Source: Thalassospira mesophila (GTDB lineage: Bacteria > Pseudomonadota > Alphaproteobacteria > Rhodospirillales > Thalassospiraceae). Taken from it: a stretch of DNA of 64,000 bases. The notes under the pieces are model-generated. The model was not told the origin of the DNA and did not search any database. It saw only the letters and a program-made list of their open reading frames with translations. The stretch is from positions 620,001 to 684,000 of the forward strand of contig NZ_JFKA01000002.1 in assembly GCF_002115755.1 (NCBI RefSeq), written 5' to 3'. The position numbers and the translations under genes were made by a program. This document shows positions 55,762 to 64,000 of this stretch, one piece after another (positions within the stretch are counted from its first letter, which is position 1; the number at the start of each line of letters is the position of its first letter).

Positions 55762-56793
55762 TTAGTTGGCGTGCAGGGCGTTGTTAAGAAACGAGATGCC
55801 CTGGGCGATGGCGGCCCGGGTTGCCGGGGTTTGTGACAGTGCGTTGAGCATGACAAAATCGTGGATGGTTGCGTTGTATCGGGTCGAGGTTACCGTGACA
55901 CCGGCTTGTGACAATTTACGGGCATAGGCTTCGCCTTCGTCGCGCAAAACATCGTTTTCATCGGTAATCACGAGGGCCGGGGCCTGTCCGGCAAGCTGGT
56001 CGTGCGTTGCGTGGATCGGGGTTATTTTAGGGTCTGTACGGTCAACGTTTTGGGGCAGGTATGCGTTCCAGAACCATTTCATCGCATCGCGGGTTAACCA
56101 CGGGCCATTGGCATATTCGGTGTAGGAGCCGTTATCGAAATTGGTGTCGGTGACCGGGTAAAACAGCAATTGTGCTTTAATTGCCGGGCCTTTGCGTTCG
56201 TTGGCCAAAAGCGAAACCACGGCTGTCATGTTGCCGCCGACACTATCGCCGGCAATGGCAAGGCGGGTGGGGTCAACATTAAGCTGTTCGCTGTGATCGG
56301 CGACATATTTGGTAACGGCGTAATCCTGTTCGATGGCGGTGGGGTATTTGGCCTCTGGCGAGCGTTCATAATCGACAAAGACCAGGGCGGCATTGGCACC
56401 AACGGCAAGTTCGCGAACCAGACGGTCGTGGGTATCGGTGCCACCCATCACCCAGCCAGCCCCATGGAAATATACAATAACCGGCAGGCGGTCGGTGTTG
56501 CCTTTGGGACGATAGATGCGAATGCGGGTGGCGCCGGTGGGGCCAACCGGCAAAATGCTGTCTTCGGTATCAACGGCGGGAGCGGTGACATCGCCGGCCT
56601 GCGCACCGGACAGAAGGTCGCGGGCCTGTTGCGGGGTCAGGGTATAGATCGCCGGGACGTTTGCGGCGGCCAGCCCGTCGAGGAAGTTCTGGGTGGCGGG
56701 TTCAAGCACCACATCGGCCTGGGCCGGGGCGGTGAAGGTGGCGGTGGCAAGGGCCAGTGCGGCGGCGGTAACGGTTGTTTTTAAGGCGTTCAT
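55762..56793 (-). CDS. secreted alpha/beta-hydrolase esterase (HSL family)
   Basis: A 343-residue esterase with a cleavable signal peptide (MNALKTTVTAAALALATATF, cleavage after AQA near residue 26). The oxyanion motif is HGAG in VIVYFHGAGWVMGG, the nucleophile elbow is GDSVGG, the Asp lies in ITDENDVLRDE and the His in IHDFVML. It shares the bidirectional promoter region with ohrR and runs into ohr 108 bases downstream, so it is probably part of the peroxide response; a periplasmic esterase could release oxidised acyl chains for Ohr. That partnership is inference. Confidence 0.88.
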   Translation of the reverse strand: MNALKTTVTAAALALATATFTAPAQADVVLEPATQNFLDGLAAANVPAIYTLTPQQARDLLSGAQAGDVTAPAVDTEDSILPVGPTGATRIRIYRPKGNTDRLPVIVYFHGAGWVMGGTDTHDRLVRELAVGANAALVFVDYERSPEAKYPTAIEQDYAVTKYVADHSEQLNVDPTRLAIAGDSVGGNMTAVVSLLANERKGPAIKAQLLFYPVTDTNFDNGSYTEYANGPWLTRDAMKWFWNAYLPQNVDRTDPKITPIHATHDQLAGQAPALVITDENDVLRDEGEAYARKLSQAGVTVTSTRYNATIHDFVMLNALSQTPATRAAIAQGISFLNNALHAN

Positions 56794-56861
56794 GGTGGTG
56801 TCCTTTCGGATTGTCTGGTGGGGGGGCGGTGTATCGCCGTTCGGTGCATTTTAAATAGCAC

Positions 56862-56940
56862 GCGATTAAATCGTGCACGATTTAAATTATGGAATATCAG
56901 ACCCGCGATTAAATCGCTTGATATTTAATCGTGCACGATT
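56862..56940. promoter_or_regulatory. OhrR operator cluster
   Basis: Between the divergent esterase and ohrR genes is a perfect 20-bp palindrome, TTAAATCGTGCACGATTTAA (56866-56885), and a second copy of its core, AATCGTGCACGATT (56927-56940). The word GCGATTAAATCG occurs at 56862-56873 and again at 56905-56916, the latter forming a near-palindrome of its own. The copies flank the space where both promoters must lie. This is the pattern expected of an autoregulated MarR/OhrR switch. Confidence 0.8.
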
Positions 56941-56975
56941 TAAATTAACTGGTTGATGTGAAACAGGAGAGCCAG

Positions 56976-57419
56976 ATGGCAGAAAAACCGACCCTGACGC
57001 TGGATCAGCTATTGTGCTTTTCGGTCTATTCGACCGGCCATGCCTTTAACCGTATTTACAAGCCGTTGCTTGACGAGGTGGGGCTGACTTATCCGCAATA
57101 TCTGGTGATGGTGGTGTTGTGGCAGGAAGACAGGCAAACCGTACGCGGCATTGGCAGCAAACTGTTTTTGGAAAGCAACACCTTGACCCCGCTGATCAAA
57201 CGGCTGGAAGTGGCCGGGTTGTTAACCCGGGAACGCGACCGCGAGGATGAACGACAGGTGCGTGTGGTGCTGACCGAACAGGGGCGCGCCTTGCAACAAA
57301 AGGCCGCCGATGTGCCCGATTGTGTTTTTGAAGCCTGTGGCATGAAGCTGGACGAACTGGTGGATTTAACCCGCAAGCTGACGACATTACGCAATGCGCT
57401 GGAAAAATCGGCGCAATAG
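56976..57419 (+). CDS. ohrR: OhrR-like MarR-family peroxide sensor
   Basis: A 147-residue dimeric winged-helix repressor. The N-terminal LDQLLCFSVYSTGHAFNRIYKPLL contains the reactive Cys (about residue 16) in the position that senses organic hydroperoxide in OhrR, and the winged helix reads LFLESNTLTPLIKRLEVAGLL with the wing RDREDERQVRV. The start is ATG 56976, with CAGGAGAG just upstream; GTG 56958 is less likely. It is divergent from the esterase-ohr operon, and the palindromes between them fit direct repression of both directions. Confidence 0.9.
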   Translation: MAEKPTLTLDQLLCFSVYSTGHAFNRIYKPLLDEVGLTYPQYLVMVVLWQEDRQTVRGIGSKLFLESNTLTPLIKRLEVAGLLTRERDREDERQVRVVLTEQGRALQQKAADVPDCVFEACGMKLDELVDLTRKLTTLRNALEKSAQ

Positions 57420-57505
57420 GAACCAACAGGGGGGCGATACGGAACGGCCGGGAACAAGCGCGTTTGGGCGTGGTGCGCGCTGGCGGGCGGGCTTGGCAAC
57501 CTGAT

Positions 57506-57529
57506 GATCAAATGATCAAATGATCAGAT
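57506..57529. repeat. three 8-bp GATCAAAT repeats
   Basis: GATCAAAT occurs twice in tandem at 57506-57521, followed by a third, one-mismatch copy (GATCAGAT) to 57529. The stop codon of the minus-strand MAPEG gene (57524-57526) lies within the array. Such short tandem repeats can vary by slippage. Confidence 0.6.
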
Positions 57530-57922
57530 CAGCCCGCGCAACAGCAAAGCCGCCCCGATCAGTATTGCGACATGCTGTAACACCATACCCACGGCTTGCG
57601 AGCCGACAACCGGAATTTTAAGAACCCCCAACGCATGTAACAGCCGGGCGACCATAAAGGCGACGGCCAGCGCCCATATGGTGGCGGAAGATGCCGTTGC
57701 ACTGATTTCCAGTACCGCGCAGACCAGCACCAGCAGCGGGGCATTTTCGATAAAATTGCCATGGGCGCGGATACGACGCCGCAGCACGATATTGTCGCCA
57801 TCGCCGGTGCCAATTTTGGCAGACCGGCGCTGCAAGGATACCAGCAGGCTAAGGACGGTTAACATCACCGCGAAAATGGCTGTCAAAAACAAGGTCGCGG
57901 GAATGGCGGGAATAGCCTGCAT
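57524..57922 (-). CDS. MAPEG-family membrane protein
   Basis: A 132-residue protein with four membrane helices. The signature RRRIRAHGNFIENAPLLVL after the first loop, with the conserved Glu and Asn, is that of the MAPEG family (eicosanoid/glutathione metabolism in animals; in bacteria often of unknown substrate, YecN-like). The final helices read VARLLHALGVL and GMVLQHVAILIGAALLL. The start at 57922 has GGAG about 9 bases upstream; the long frame to 58084 has no support. Monocistronic. Confidence 0.85.
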   Translation of the reverse strand: MQAIPAIPATLFLTAIFAVMLTVLSLLVSLQRRSAKIGTGDGDNIVLRRRIRAHGNFIENAPLLVLVCAVLEISATASSATIWALAVAFMVARLLHALGVLKIPVVGSQAVGMVLQHVAILIGAALLLRGLI

Positions 57923-58286
57923 GGCGAATGCTCCGTTAAATGGCTTTGGCTCATTTAGAAGTAACTTCGGGTTGCGCGATAGCGATATTTTTGCAGCAGG
58001 CCGAAAAACCGGCGGGCCGGGGGAGCGGGACCGGTAAAGCCGGGCAAGGGTGGGGCCGCTGGCGGGCGTTGTTCGCAGGCACAAATGTGAAAGTGTTCAC
58101 ATTTCACGGTTGTTTCAATAAAGGTTTTCGCCCGCAACGGCATGTTTTTGCCATGCTGGTTTTGTTGTAATCATTTGATTTTAAACAAAAATGAGGGTCA
58201 TTAAAACTTCACCGAAGCGTTGCTGCGTTTTTGCCCGGTCGGGACTAACTTCGTGCCAATGATGCAATGCACAAGGACAGGTGAAA
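57923..58286. other. divergent region between the MAPEG and chemoreceptor genes
   Basis: About 364 bases without a supportable gene. It holds the CRP-type palindrome at 58083-58104 and an AT-rich stretch around 58165-58205 that could be the chemoreceptor promoter. Confidence 0.45.
58083..58104. promoter_or_regulatory. CRP-type binding palindrome
   Basis: AAATGTGAA (58083-58091) and TTCACATTT (58096-58104) are exact inverted copies around AGTG. This contains TGTGA, six bases, TCACA, the classical CRP consensus, with the flanking A/T triplets also matching. It lies about 180-200 bases upstream of the chemoreceptor start and about 160-180 bases upstream of the MAPEG start. Confidence 0.65.
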
Positions 58287-60878
58287 ATGCGGGCAAGATC
58301 GGGCAAGGGCAAAACGGGCATTAAGGCCAAAATGTTATTGGCATTTGGGGTGATTGCGCTGGTGCCATGTATTGCCGCGTCGATCGGCTGGTTGTCTTAT
58401 CGTGCGGTGCGCGGGCATGTGACCGATATTACGCAATCCCAGGTGCCATTGCTGGAAACAGCCCACGGGCTGGCAACATCGGCGGCCGGGATTTTGGCAT
58501 TGGGGCCGCGTATTGATGCGGCAGAAAGTGCGGGTGAACTGGACGGGCTGGCGCAGGAAAGTGCGCAAAAGCAGGAATTTATGACCGCTGCGGTCGACAA
58601 GCTGTCGCAGAACCATCTCGATGACGATACCGCCAGCGACATGGTGCAAAAGGTGGGGGCGTTAAATTCCAGCCTGAATGCACTGGTGAAAGCCACGCGG
58701 ACCCGGTTAGAGCAAAAGGCGCAGCGCGTGGCGCGGCTGGGCACGCTTGAACAGCAACATGATACCTTGTTAGCCCAGTTAAAACCGGCGATGGAAAAAT
58801 CGCAACAGGGGCTGGCCAACAGTATTGCGTCGTTGACGGTGGCAACGACAACGGCGTCAAGTTCGATCAGCGATGATTTGTCGCAACGTATTGTGCCGAT
58901 GTTTCAATTGCGCGGGGCCACGGCGGCCCTGACCAAATCGTTGCTGTTGGGGGCCTATGAAACCGAACCCTCCAAGGTGATGTCGCGATCGACCGATTTT
59001 GATTCAGCCCTTGCCAACATTCAAGGCGCGTTACGGCCACTGGCGAAAGACCCGGCGGCAAAAATGGTGCTGGGTGCGATTGACAAACTGGCGGCCTTTG
59101 GCGGCGATGACAAAAACATTTATATGCTGCGCATTGGCCAGTTGCGGGCCGAGCCGGGATCGGAGAAGGCGGAAAAACTGTCGGCGGAGCTGGCGCAATA
59201 TGTTGATGAGATTGTGGAACTGGACGGCGATATCAGCAATTTTCTGTTGCCGATGATGCTTAATTTTCGCACCCATATTGCCGGTTCCGGGCAGGAAATT
59301 GCAACGCAGACCCAGGAACTGGCAGGCGTGCAGGTGCCACAGGCACAGGAAAGTTACATTCGGTTAAGCTCGCTTCTGGCAGATGTGAATTTGCTGGTCG
59401 GGCGACTGGCCGAGGCGGGCAATGCCAGCAGTGCGGACCAGTTGGCGATGCTTAAAACCAGCTTGCAGCAGGTTGCCAAACAGATTGGCAGCGAGGCCGG
59501 GCAGCTTGGCGCGGAGCAAACCGTTATTTCGGGGCTGATCGACAAGTTACTGGCAACAGGGTTTGGCGATGAGGGCATTTTGGCCCTGCGCGGGCAGGAG
59601 CTTGATACCCTGGCGGCCAATAATGCGATGATGCAGGAAAACCGCGAAGCCGCCACGCGCCTTGCCGATGATGTGGCGGTTATTGTGGCGGCAGCCCAAC
59701 AATCGGCGGCGACCGGGGCGGGGGAAACGCAAACAGCGCTGGACCAGACCAATATGCTGCAAATTTCACTGGCCGCAGCCGGGGTGGTGTTTTCCATTCT
59801 GGTGGTGTGGCTGTATGTGGGGCGGCGGATTGTCAAACGGCTGGAAAACCTGGCCAAGGCCATGCGCCGGGCGGCAGATGGCGACCGCCAGGTGGTGCTA
59901 CGCAATGATGGCAGCGATGAAATTAGCGAGATGATTGATGCGCTCGACATTTTTATTGGCAATGCCAAATCGATGGATGATGCCCGCGAACAAATGGAAA
60001 TATCGCGCCATGAAGCATCCGAGCAGCGCAAGCTGGGCCGCATTGCCGTTGCCGAGCAGTTTGAACGCGATGTGCTGAGCATTGTGCAAGCCCTGGCCGG
60101 GGCGGCCCAGACCATGACCGACCGGGCACGCGCCCTCAATGGTATTGCCGATCAGGTGAGTACACGCGCCAATGCGGCATTGGCTATTTCGACCCAGATG
60201 GCAGCGGGTATTCAGCAGGTGGCCGCAGCGGCGAGCGAAATTTCAACATCGATTGCCGATATTAACCAGCGCACGGGCGAAACGGCCAAGGTTATTGGCG
60301 ATACCGCCGCCGGGGCCGAACAGGTGAAAACCACCATTGCCGGGCTGGCGCTGGCGACATCGGAAATTGGCGCGGTTGTGGGCCTGATTGAAGGGCTGGC
60401 CGGGCAAACCAACCTGTTGGCCCTGAACGCCCATATTGAAGCCAGCCGGGCCGGGGATGCGGGCAAGGGATTTGCCGTGGTGGCCAACGAAGTGAAACAT
60501 CTGGCGGGGGAAACCGCGCGATCCACCGGTGATATTTCGCGCCAGATTGCAGCAACACAGGATGCCTCGCGCGAGACGGCATCGGTTGTGGCGTTAATGA
60601 CCGACGGGGTGCAGAAAATTCAGGGCAATTCGGCGGCAATTGCCGTGGCGGTGGGCGAACAGGCGCGGTTAACGCAGTCGATTGTGGACCGGTCACAGGA
60701 AGTGGCGGTGGGCACGCAGCGCGCGAATGAAGATGTGCTGGTTTTGTCGCAAGCCGCCGCCACCGTGCGCGAGGATGTGGGCGATGTGTTAAACATTGCC
60801 GAAGGGCTGCTGCGCGAGGCCGCCAGCCTTGGCGATGCCGTGAACGGATTTTTGCGCGAAATTCGCGAGGCATCGTAA
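58287..60878 (+). CDS. methyl-accepting chemotaxis protein
   Basis: An 863-residue chemoreceptor. Membrane helix 1 is near residues 15-37 ([21 protein letters not shown]); a very long periplasmic region of about 450 residues follows, mostly helical; membrane helix 2 is near 492-513. A HAMP domain ([21 protein letters not shown]) and the signalling domain come next. The hairpin tip is [42 protein letters not shown] in outline, near 695-740. The start is ATG 58287, with AAGGAC upstream. No C-terminal CheR-binding pentapeptide is seen. No chemotaxis kinase genes are nearby. The ligand is unknown. Confidence 0.92.
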   Translation: MRARSGKGKTGIKAKMLLAFGVIALVPCIAASIGWLSYRAVRGHVTDITQSQVPLLETAHGLATSAAGILALGPRIDAAESAGELDGLAQESAQKQEFMTAAVDKLSQNHLDDDTASDMVQKVGALNSSLNALVKATRTRLEQKAQRVARLGTLEQQHDTLLAQLKPAMEKSQQGLANSIASLTVATTTASSSISDDLSQRIVPMFQLRGATAALTKSLLLGAYETEPSKVMSRSTDFDSALANIQGALRPLAKDPAAKMVLGAIDKLAAFGGDDKNIYMLRIGQLRAEPGSEKAEKLSAELAQYVDEIVELDGDISNFLLPMMLNFRTHIAGSGQEIATQTQELAGVQVPQAQESYIRLSSLLADVNLLVGRLAEAGNASSADQLAMLKTSLQQVAKQIGSEAGQLGAEQTVISGLIDKLLATGFGDEGILALRGQELDTLAANNAMMQENREAATRLADDVAVIVAAAQQSAATGAGETQTALDQTNMLQISLAAAGVVFSILVVWLYVGRRIVKRLENLAKAMRRAADGDRQVVLRNDGSDEISEMIDALDIFIGNAKSMDDAREQMEISRHEASEQRKLGRIAVAEQFERDVLSIVQALAGAAQTMTDRARALNGIADQVSTRANAALAISTQMAAGIQQVAAAASEISTSIADINQRTGETAKVIGDTAAGAEQVKTTIAGLALATSEIGAVVGLIEGLAGQTNLLALNAHIEASRAGDAGKGFAVVANEVKHLAGETARSTGDISRQIAATQDASRETASVVALMTDGVQKIQGNSAAIAVAVGEQARLTQSIVDRSQEVAVGTQRANEDVLVLSQAAATVREDVGDVLNIAEGLLREAASLGDAVNGFLREIREAS

Positions 60879-61114
60879 TTTCGCGTAGAGGGACCGCATG
60901 GTGGCGTGCCGGTTTGCGGTTGTTGGGTGCCAGATTGGCGGGTGTTTGGGCATTTCGGCGGGGCGATGCCAGCCATGTTTGCCGTTACGATGCGCTATGT
61001 GCGCTCCGGGCTTGATCTTGGGCGCAAGCGGGGCTAGCTTCTGGCGGCGCTTGCGCCTTATCGTTTGCGCCCAAATCCGAATTTTATGTAAAACACTTGT
61101 TCAAGGTTTCAAAA

Positions 61115-62710
61115 ATGACAGCCGATCTTCGTGATGCCGCGTTAAACAGCAATGTCTGGGCTTTTAGTGAAGCCCAAAAGCTGGTGCAGCGTTACAAAGA
61201 CAAAAAACCGGAAAAAGGCTATGTCCTGTTTGAAACCGGTTATGGCCCGTCGGGCTTGCCCCATATTGGCACCTTTGGTGAAGTTGCGCGCACAACCTAT
61301 GTTCGCCGCGCCTTTGAAACCATGTCCGATATTCCGACCAAACTGTATTGTTTTTCCGATGATATGGACGGGTTGCGCAAGGTGCCCGACAATGTGCCCA
61401 ACCGCGAGATGCTGGCCCAGCATCTGGGTAAGGCATTGACCAGTGTGCCCGACCCGTTTGGCAAGTTTGAAAGCTTTGCCCATCATAACAATGCCCGCCT
61501 GCGCGAGTTTCTTGACGGTTTTGGCTTTGAATACGAGTTCAAGTCATCGACCGATTGTTATCGTTCGGGTATGTTTGATGCGGCACTTTTGCGGGTTCTG
61601 GAAGTTTACGACAAGATCCAGAAAATTATGCTGCCGACCTTGGGCGAGGAACGCCGGGCCAGCTATAGCCCGTTTATGCCCGTTGAGGCCGACACGCAAA
61701 AAGTGCTGATGGCCAAGATTGTGGAAATCAAGGCATCCGAAGGCACGATTGTTTACGAACACCCCGAAACCGGCAAGCTGGTGGAAACCCCGGTAACCGG
61801 TGGGAACTGCAAATTGCAGTGGAAGCCCGACTGGGCGATGCGCTGGTATGCGCTGGGGGTGGATTACGAAATGGCGGGCAAGGATTTGATTCCGTCGGTG
61901 GATTTGGGCAACAAAATTGTGAAAGCCATGGGCGGCACGCCGCCCGAAGGCTTTAACTATGAATTGTTTTTGGATGAAACCGGGCAGAAAATTTCGAAAT
62001 CCAAGGGCAACGGCCTGTCGGTAGAAGAATGGCTGACCTATGCGCCGGAAGACAGCCTGTCGCTGTTTATGTTTCAGAAGCCCAAGACGGCCAAGCGGTT
62101 GTATTTTGATATCATCCCGAAAACGGTTGATGAATATCTGACCTTTGCCGAAAAGCTGAAATCCGAAACCGACCCGGTCAAGCTGCTTCAGAACCCGGCA
62201 TGGCATATTCATGCGGGCACCGCACCGAACCGCGATATTCCCATTTCGTTTGGTATTTTGCTGAACCTGGTTTCGGTGTGTAATACCGAGGACAAGGACG
62301 TTCTGTGGGGCTTTATTTCGCGTTATGCCAATGGGGCAACGCCGGAAAATGCGCCTTACCTGGACAAGCTGGTGGGCTATGCGGTTAATTATTACCGCGA
62401 TTTTGTAAAGCCAACCAAAAAATACCGCGAGGCCAGCGCAGAAGAACGTGTGGCCCTGACCGAATTGCGCGATGTGCTGGTGGGGCTGGATAAAACAACC
62501 AGTGGCAGCGATATTCAGACCGCGGTTTATGAAATTGGTAAAACGCATGAATGTTTTGCCGATTTACGCGCCTGGTTCAAAGCGCTTTACGAAATTTTGC
62601 TGGGTCAGGAACAGGGGCCGCGCATGGGATCGTTCATTGCGCTGTATGGCATTGATGAAAGTGTCGCCTTGATCAACCGCGCCCTTGCCGGTGAAGATTT
62701 AGGGGCCTGA
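61115..62710 (+). CDS. lysS: class I lysyl-tRNA synthetase
   Basis: A 531-residue class I LysRS, the form found in most archaea and many alphaproteobacteria instead of the class II enzyme. The nucleotide-binding motif is SGLPHIGTF (HIGH equivalent) near residue 52; the second signature is KISKSKGNG near residue 293. [29 protein letters not shown] in between is highly characteristic (key part KPDWAMRW). The C-terminal helical part binds the anticodon. ATG 61115 is chosen, with AAGG about 10 bases upstream; the frame begins at 61097. A strong hairpin follows. Confidence 0.94.
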   Translation: MTADLRDAALNSNVWAFSEAQKLVQRYKDKKPEKGYVLFETGYGPSGLPHIGTFGEVARTTYVRRAFETMSDIPTKLYCFSDDMDGLRKVPDNVPNREMLAQHLGKALTSVPDPFGKFESFAHHNNARLREFLDGFGFEYEFKSSTDCYRSGMFDAALLRVLEVYDKIQKIMLPTLGEERRASYSPFMPVEADTQKVLMAKIVEIKASEGTIVYEHPETGKLVETPVTGGNCKLQWKPDWAMRWYALGVDYEMAGKDLIPSVDLGNKIVKAMGGTPPEGFNYELFLDETGQKISKSKGNGLSVEEWLTYAPEDSLSLFMFQKPKTAKRLYFDIIPKTVDEYLTFAEKLKSETDPVKLLQNPAWHIHAGTAPNRDIPISFGILLNLVSVCNTEDKDVLWGFISRYANGATPENAPYLDKLVGYAVNYYRDFVKPTKKYREASAEERVALTELRDVLVGLDKTTSGSDIQTAVYEIGKTHECFADLRAWFKALYEILLGQEQGPRMGSFIALYGIDESVALINRALAGEDLGA

Positions 62711-62737
62711 TCAAATCTGGTCGAGATATACAAATCA

Positions 62738-62767
62738 GAAGAAGCCCGCCCGTTGGTGGGCTTCTTC
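62738..62767. terminator. bidirectional rho-independent terminator
   Basis: GAAGAAGCCCGCC (62738-62750) pairs with GGTGGGCTTCTTC (62755-62767) over a four-base loop. It lies between the convergent lysS and lipoprotein genes and can serve both, although the T-runs are weak. Confidence 0.7.
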
Positions 62768-62806
62768 AATTGCGCTGTGTGTTGTCTGGCGGCCGGCGCC
62801 TGTTAT

Positions 62807-63388
62807 TTATTTCGTTTTGAACTTTTCGATCAGTTCCTTGAGTTTATCGACGTCGCCACTGTCAATTACCGCCTGAAACTCTTCAGGCAGCGTTTGATCC
62901 GTCCCTTTCAGGATTTCGAGCGCCATTAACATGGTGACGGACTTCATCGCAGCATCGTTAGCCTGTTTGTAATCTTCATTATTCAACGCACCGTTCATAT
63001 GGGCGAAACAATTGTAGGACCGGGCATCACGATAGAATTGCAATGCCGTTGTTCGCTTTAGCAACGGCGCAATTTTCTCTGCTACGCTGCGTGCAAGCGT
63101 TGCGTTGCCTGTGATATCGCCCTTACCTGCTTCAAGTTGCGCCAGCAGGCTTGACGTGACGGCAATGGCAACATCGGGCGGGGGTTCCGGGCAGACCAGC
63201 GAACTGCCATCAAATTTGGCGACGACAGTGCGATAGGATGCTGTTGTTGACAATGCGCCAACTTTGGCGTCGCCAAATAATGCGTTGCCGCCAACGACTT
63301 GATCGTGAATGCCATTGCTGCAGGCACCCAGCATTAATAATGACAACCCGATGATTACACGTGCCGGGCCGCAGAACAGGCCGCGCAT
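62807..63388 (-). CDS. putative lipoprotein, unknown function
   Basis: A 193-residue protein with a lipoprotein signal peptide (GLSLLMLGACSNG; lipobox LGAC with Cys near residue 23). The mature part has two more Cys (SLVCPEPPPD and SYNCFAHMNGAL). The segment from VCPEPPPDVAIAVTSSLLAQLE to RDARSYNCFAHMNGALNNEDY is typical of a family of small outer-membrane-associated lipoproteins with no name that I can give. The last residue before the lipobox Cys favours no inner-membrane retention signal (Ser at +2). Stands alone. Confidence 0.75.
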   Translation of the reverse strand: MRGLFCGPARVIIGLSLLMLGACSNGIHDQVVGGNALFGDAKVGALSTTASYRTVVAKFDGSSLVCPEPPPDVAIAVTSSLLAQLEAGKGDITGNATLARSVAEKIAPLLKRTTALQFYRDARSYNCFAHMNGALNNEDYKQANDAAMKSVTMLMALEILKGTDQTLPEEFQAVIDSGDVDKLKELIEKFKTK

Positions 63389-63716
63389 GTCTCGTCCTCC
63401 ATGCTGTGTTTTTATTAAATATTCAAATCTTTAATCAATCCCCGGTTGAAGATAGGGCCGGAAGTTAAGCAGAGCAACTGTATTTTATGTGTCAGTTCTG
63501 ACGGGAAAATAAGTGTCGGGATGGTTTGGGCGGGTTGTAACCCAAAGTCGACGGGAAAAAACATGCAACCGTGTGGCGACATTTGTTTCAAATATAGCCG
63601 CAAATTTGGCGGGCAAAAAAATGCCGTAGTTTCATGGTGATGTCAGTAAGCAACAGCATTATGTGTTTACGCCTGACAGGCAAACGGCATTTATTTAGAG
63701 AATTGGAGGCATGGCA
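63389..63716. other. divergent intergenic region of the two lipoprotein genes
   Basis: About 330 bases, AT-richer than the coding regions. Short frames are not protein-like. It should contain the promoters for both divergent lipoprotein genes; no operator stands out. Confidence 0.4.
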
Positions 63717-64000
63717 GTGAAACGTTATAAATGGTTGATATTATTGGCCGGTGTGCTGGTTTCCGGCTGTGCCGGTGGTCCGCGTGTTTATACCGATCAG
63801 GACCCGGTAACGGATTTTGGCCGCTATCACAGTTATGCGTTTGTCGACGTTGCGGGCAAGGACCGGGACGCAAAATATACCACCCTGACCGGCCAGCGCA
63901 TGGAAGACCGCATTGCAGCCCGGATGCAGGCCTATGGCTATGAGCTTGATATTCATCACCCCGACTTGCTGGTGGATTACCATGTAAACACGCGTGACCA
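63717..64000 (+). CDS. DUF4136-like lipoprotein, cut by the window edge
   Basis: The first 94 or so codons of a lipoprotein. The signal peptide is MKRYKWLILLAGVLVSGC, with lipobox VSGC; the mature protein begins AGGPRVYTDQDPVTDFGRYHSYAFVD. The D-x-DP and DF-x2-Y-x2-YAF spacing matches my memory of DUF4136. GTG 63717 is preferred as start because GGAGG (63705-63709) is seven bases away; ATG 63711 would be only one base from it. The gene continues beyond position 64000, so its length is unknown. Confidence 0.78.
   Translation, partial: MKRYKWLILLAGVLVSGCAGGPRVYTDQDPVTDFGRYHSYAFVDVAGKDRDAKYTTLTGQRMEDRIAARMQAYGYELDIHHPDLLVDYHVNTRD

Noticed and set aside
61544-62548. 334-residue open frame on the minus strand
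   Set aside because: It lies wholly opposite the class I LysRS gene, whose motifs are unambiguous; the antisense product has no recognisable domain.
1-64000. CRISPR arrays, tRNA or rRNA genes, insertion sequences, integrases, phage genes
   Set aside because: I looked for repeated spacers, cloverleaf-like segments, transposase motifs and terminal inverted repeats and saw none; a covariance-model search would be needed to exclude a small RNA gene.

Overview
The window reads as a chromosomal segment of an alphaproteobacterium, probably of the Rhodospirillales. It is moderately GC-rich with dense short-spaced genes and many ATGA start/stop overlaps. It carries a class I lysyl-tRNA synthetase (typical of alphaproteobacteria) and regulators and transporters of alphaproteobacterial type. 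A marine genus such as Thalassospira would fit, but that is inference from protein style, not from a marker gene. I found no rRNA, tRNA, CRISPR array, transposase, integrase or phage gene.

Layout. 1-7.2 kb: a periplasmic Cu/Zn superoxide dismutase, a DUF5610-like protein, an unusually large leucyl-tRNA synthetase and a TrkH potassium transporter. 7.3-25.4 kb: an exopolysaccharide locus. It holds a UDP-HexNAc dehydrogenase, four family GT4/GT2 glycosyltransferases, a Wzx-like flippase, two uncharacterised proteins that are probably polysaccharide-modifying, a WecG/TagA glycosyltransferase fused to a membrane/periplasmic domain of unknown kind, a Wzc/GumC co-polymerase with BY-kinase, a small membrane protein, an O-antigen-ligase-like and a second polymerase-like membrane protein, and a VpsJ-like toroid protein. 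The blocks face in different directions. No outer-membrane export channel and no recognisable lipid-priming transferase lie inside the window.

25.1-34.7 kb: mostly housekeeping and regulation (HrpB helicase, VOC protein, GreB, MFS transporter with LysR regulator, DUF3095 protein, SlyX, a beta-hydroxyacid dehydrogenase, a TerB-like protein). 35-38.2 kb: a five-PAS GGDEF-EAL c-di-GMP protein preceded by a possible 33-codon ORF. 38.2-45.7 kb: a cytoplasmic NarX/NarL-like two-component pair divergent from a complete sugar ABC transporter plus gluconolactonase operon. The shared intergenic region has an 18-bp direct repeat with a 21-bp period.

45.8-51 kb: a Crp/Fnr regulator, a PepSY membrane protein, a DUF2946 protein and a P1B-type metal ATPase without an N-terminal metal-binding domain. 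51-58 kb: a DinG-like helicase, a small membrane protein, a YqaA/DedA-like protein, and an organic-peroxide module (esterase-ohr facing ohrR) with strong palindromic operators between the divergent genes, then a MAPEG protein. 58.2-64 kb: a methyl-accepting chemotaxis protein with a near-ideal CRP-type palindrome upstream, class I LysRS, and two lipoproteins, the last cut by the window edge.
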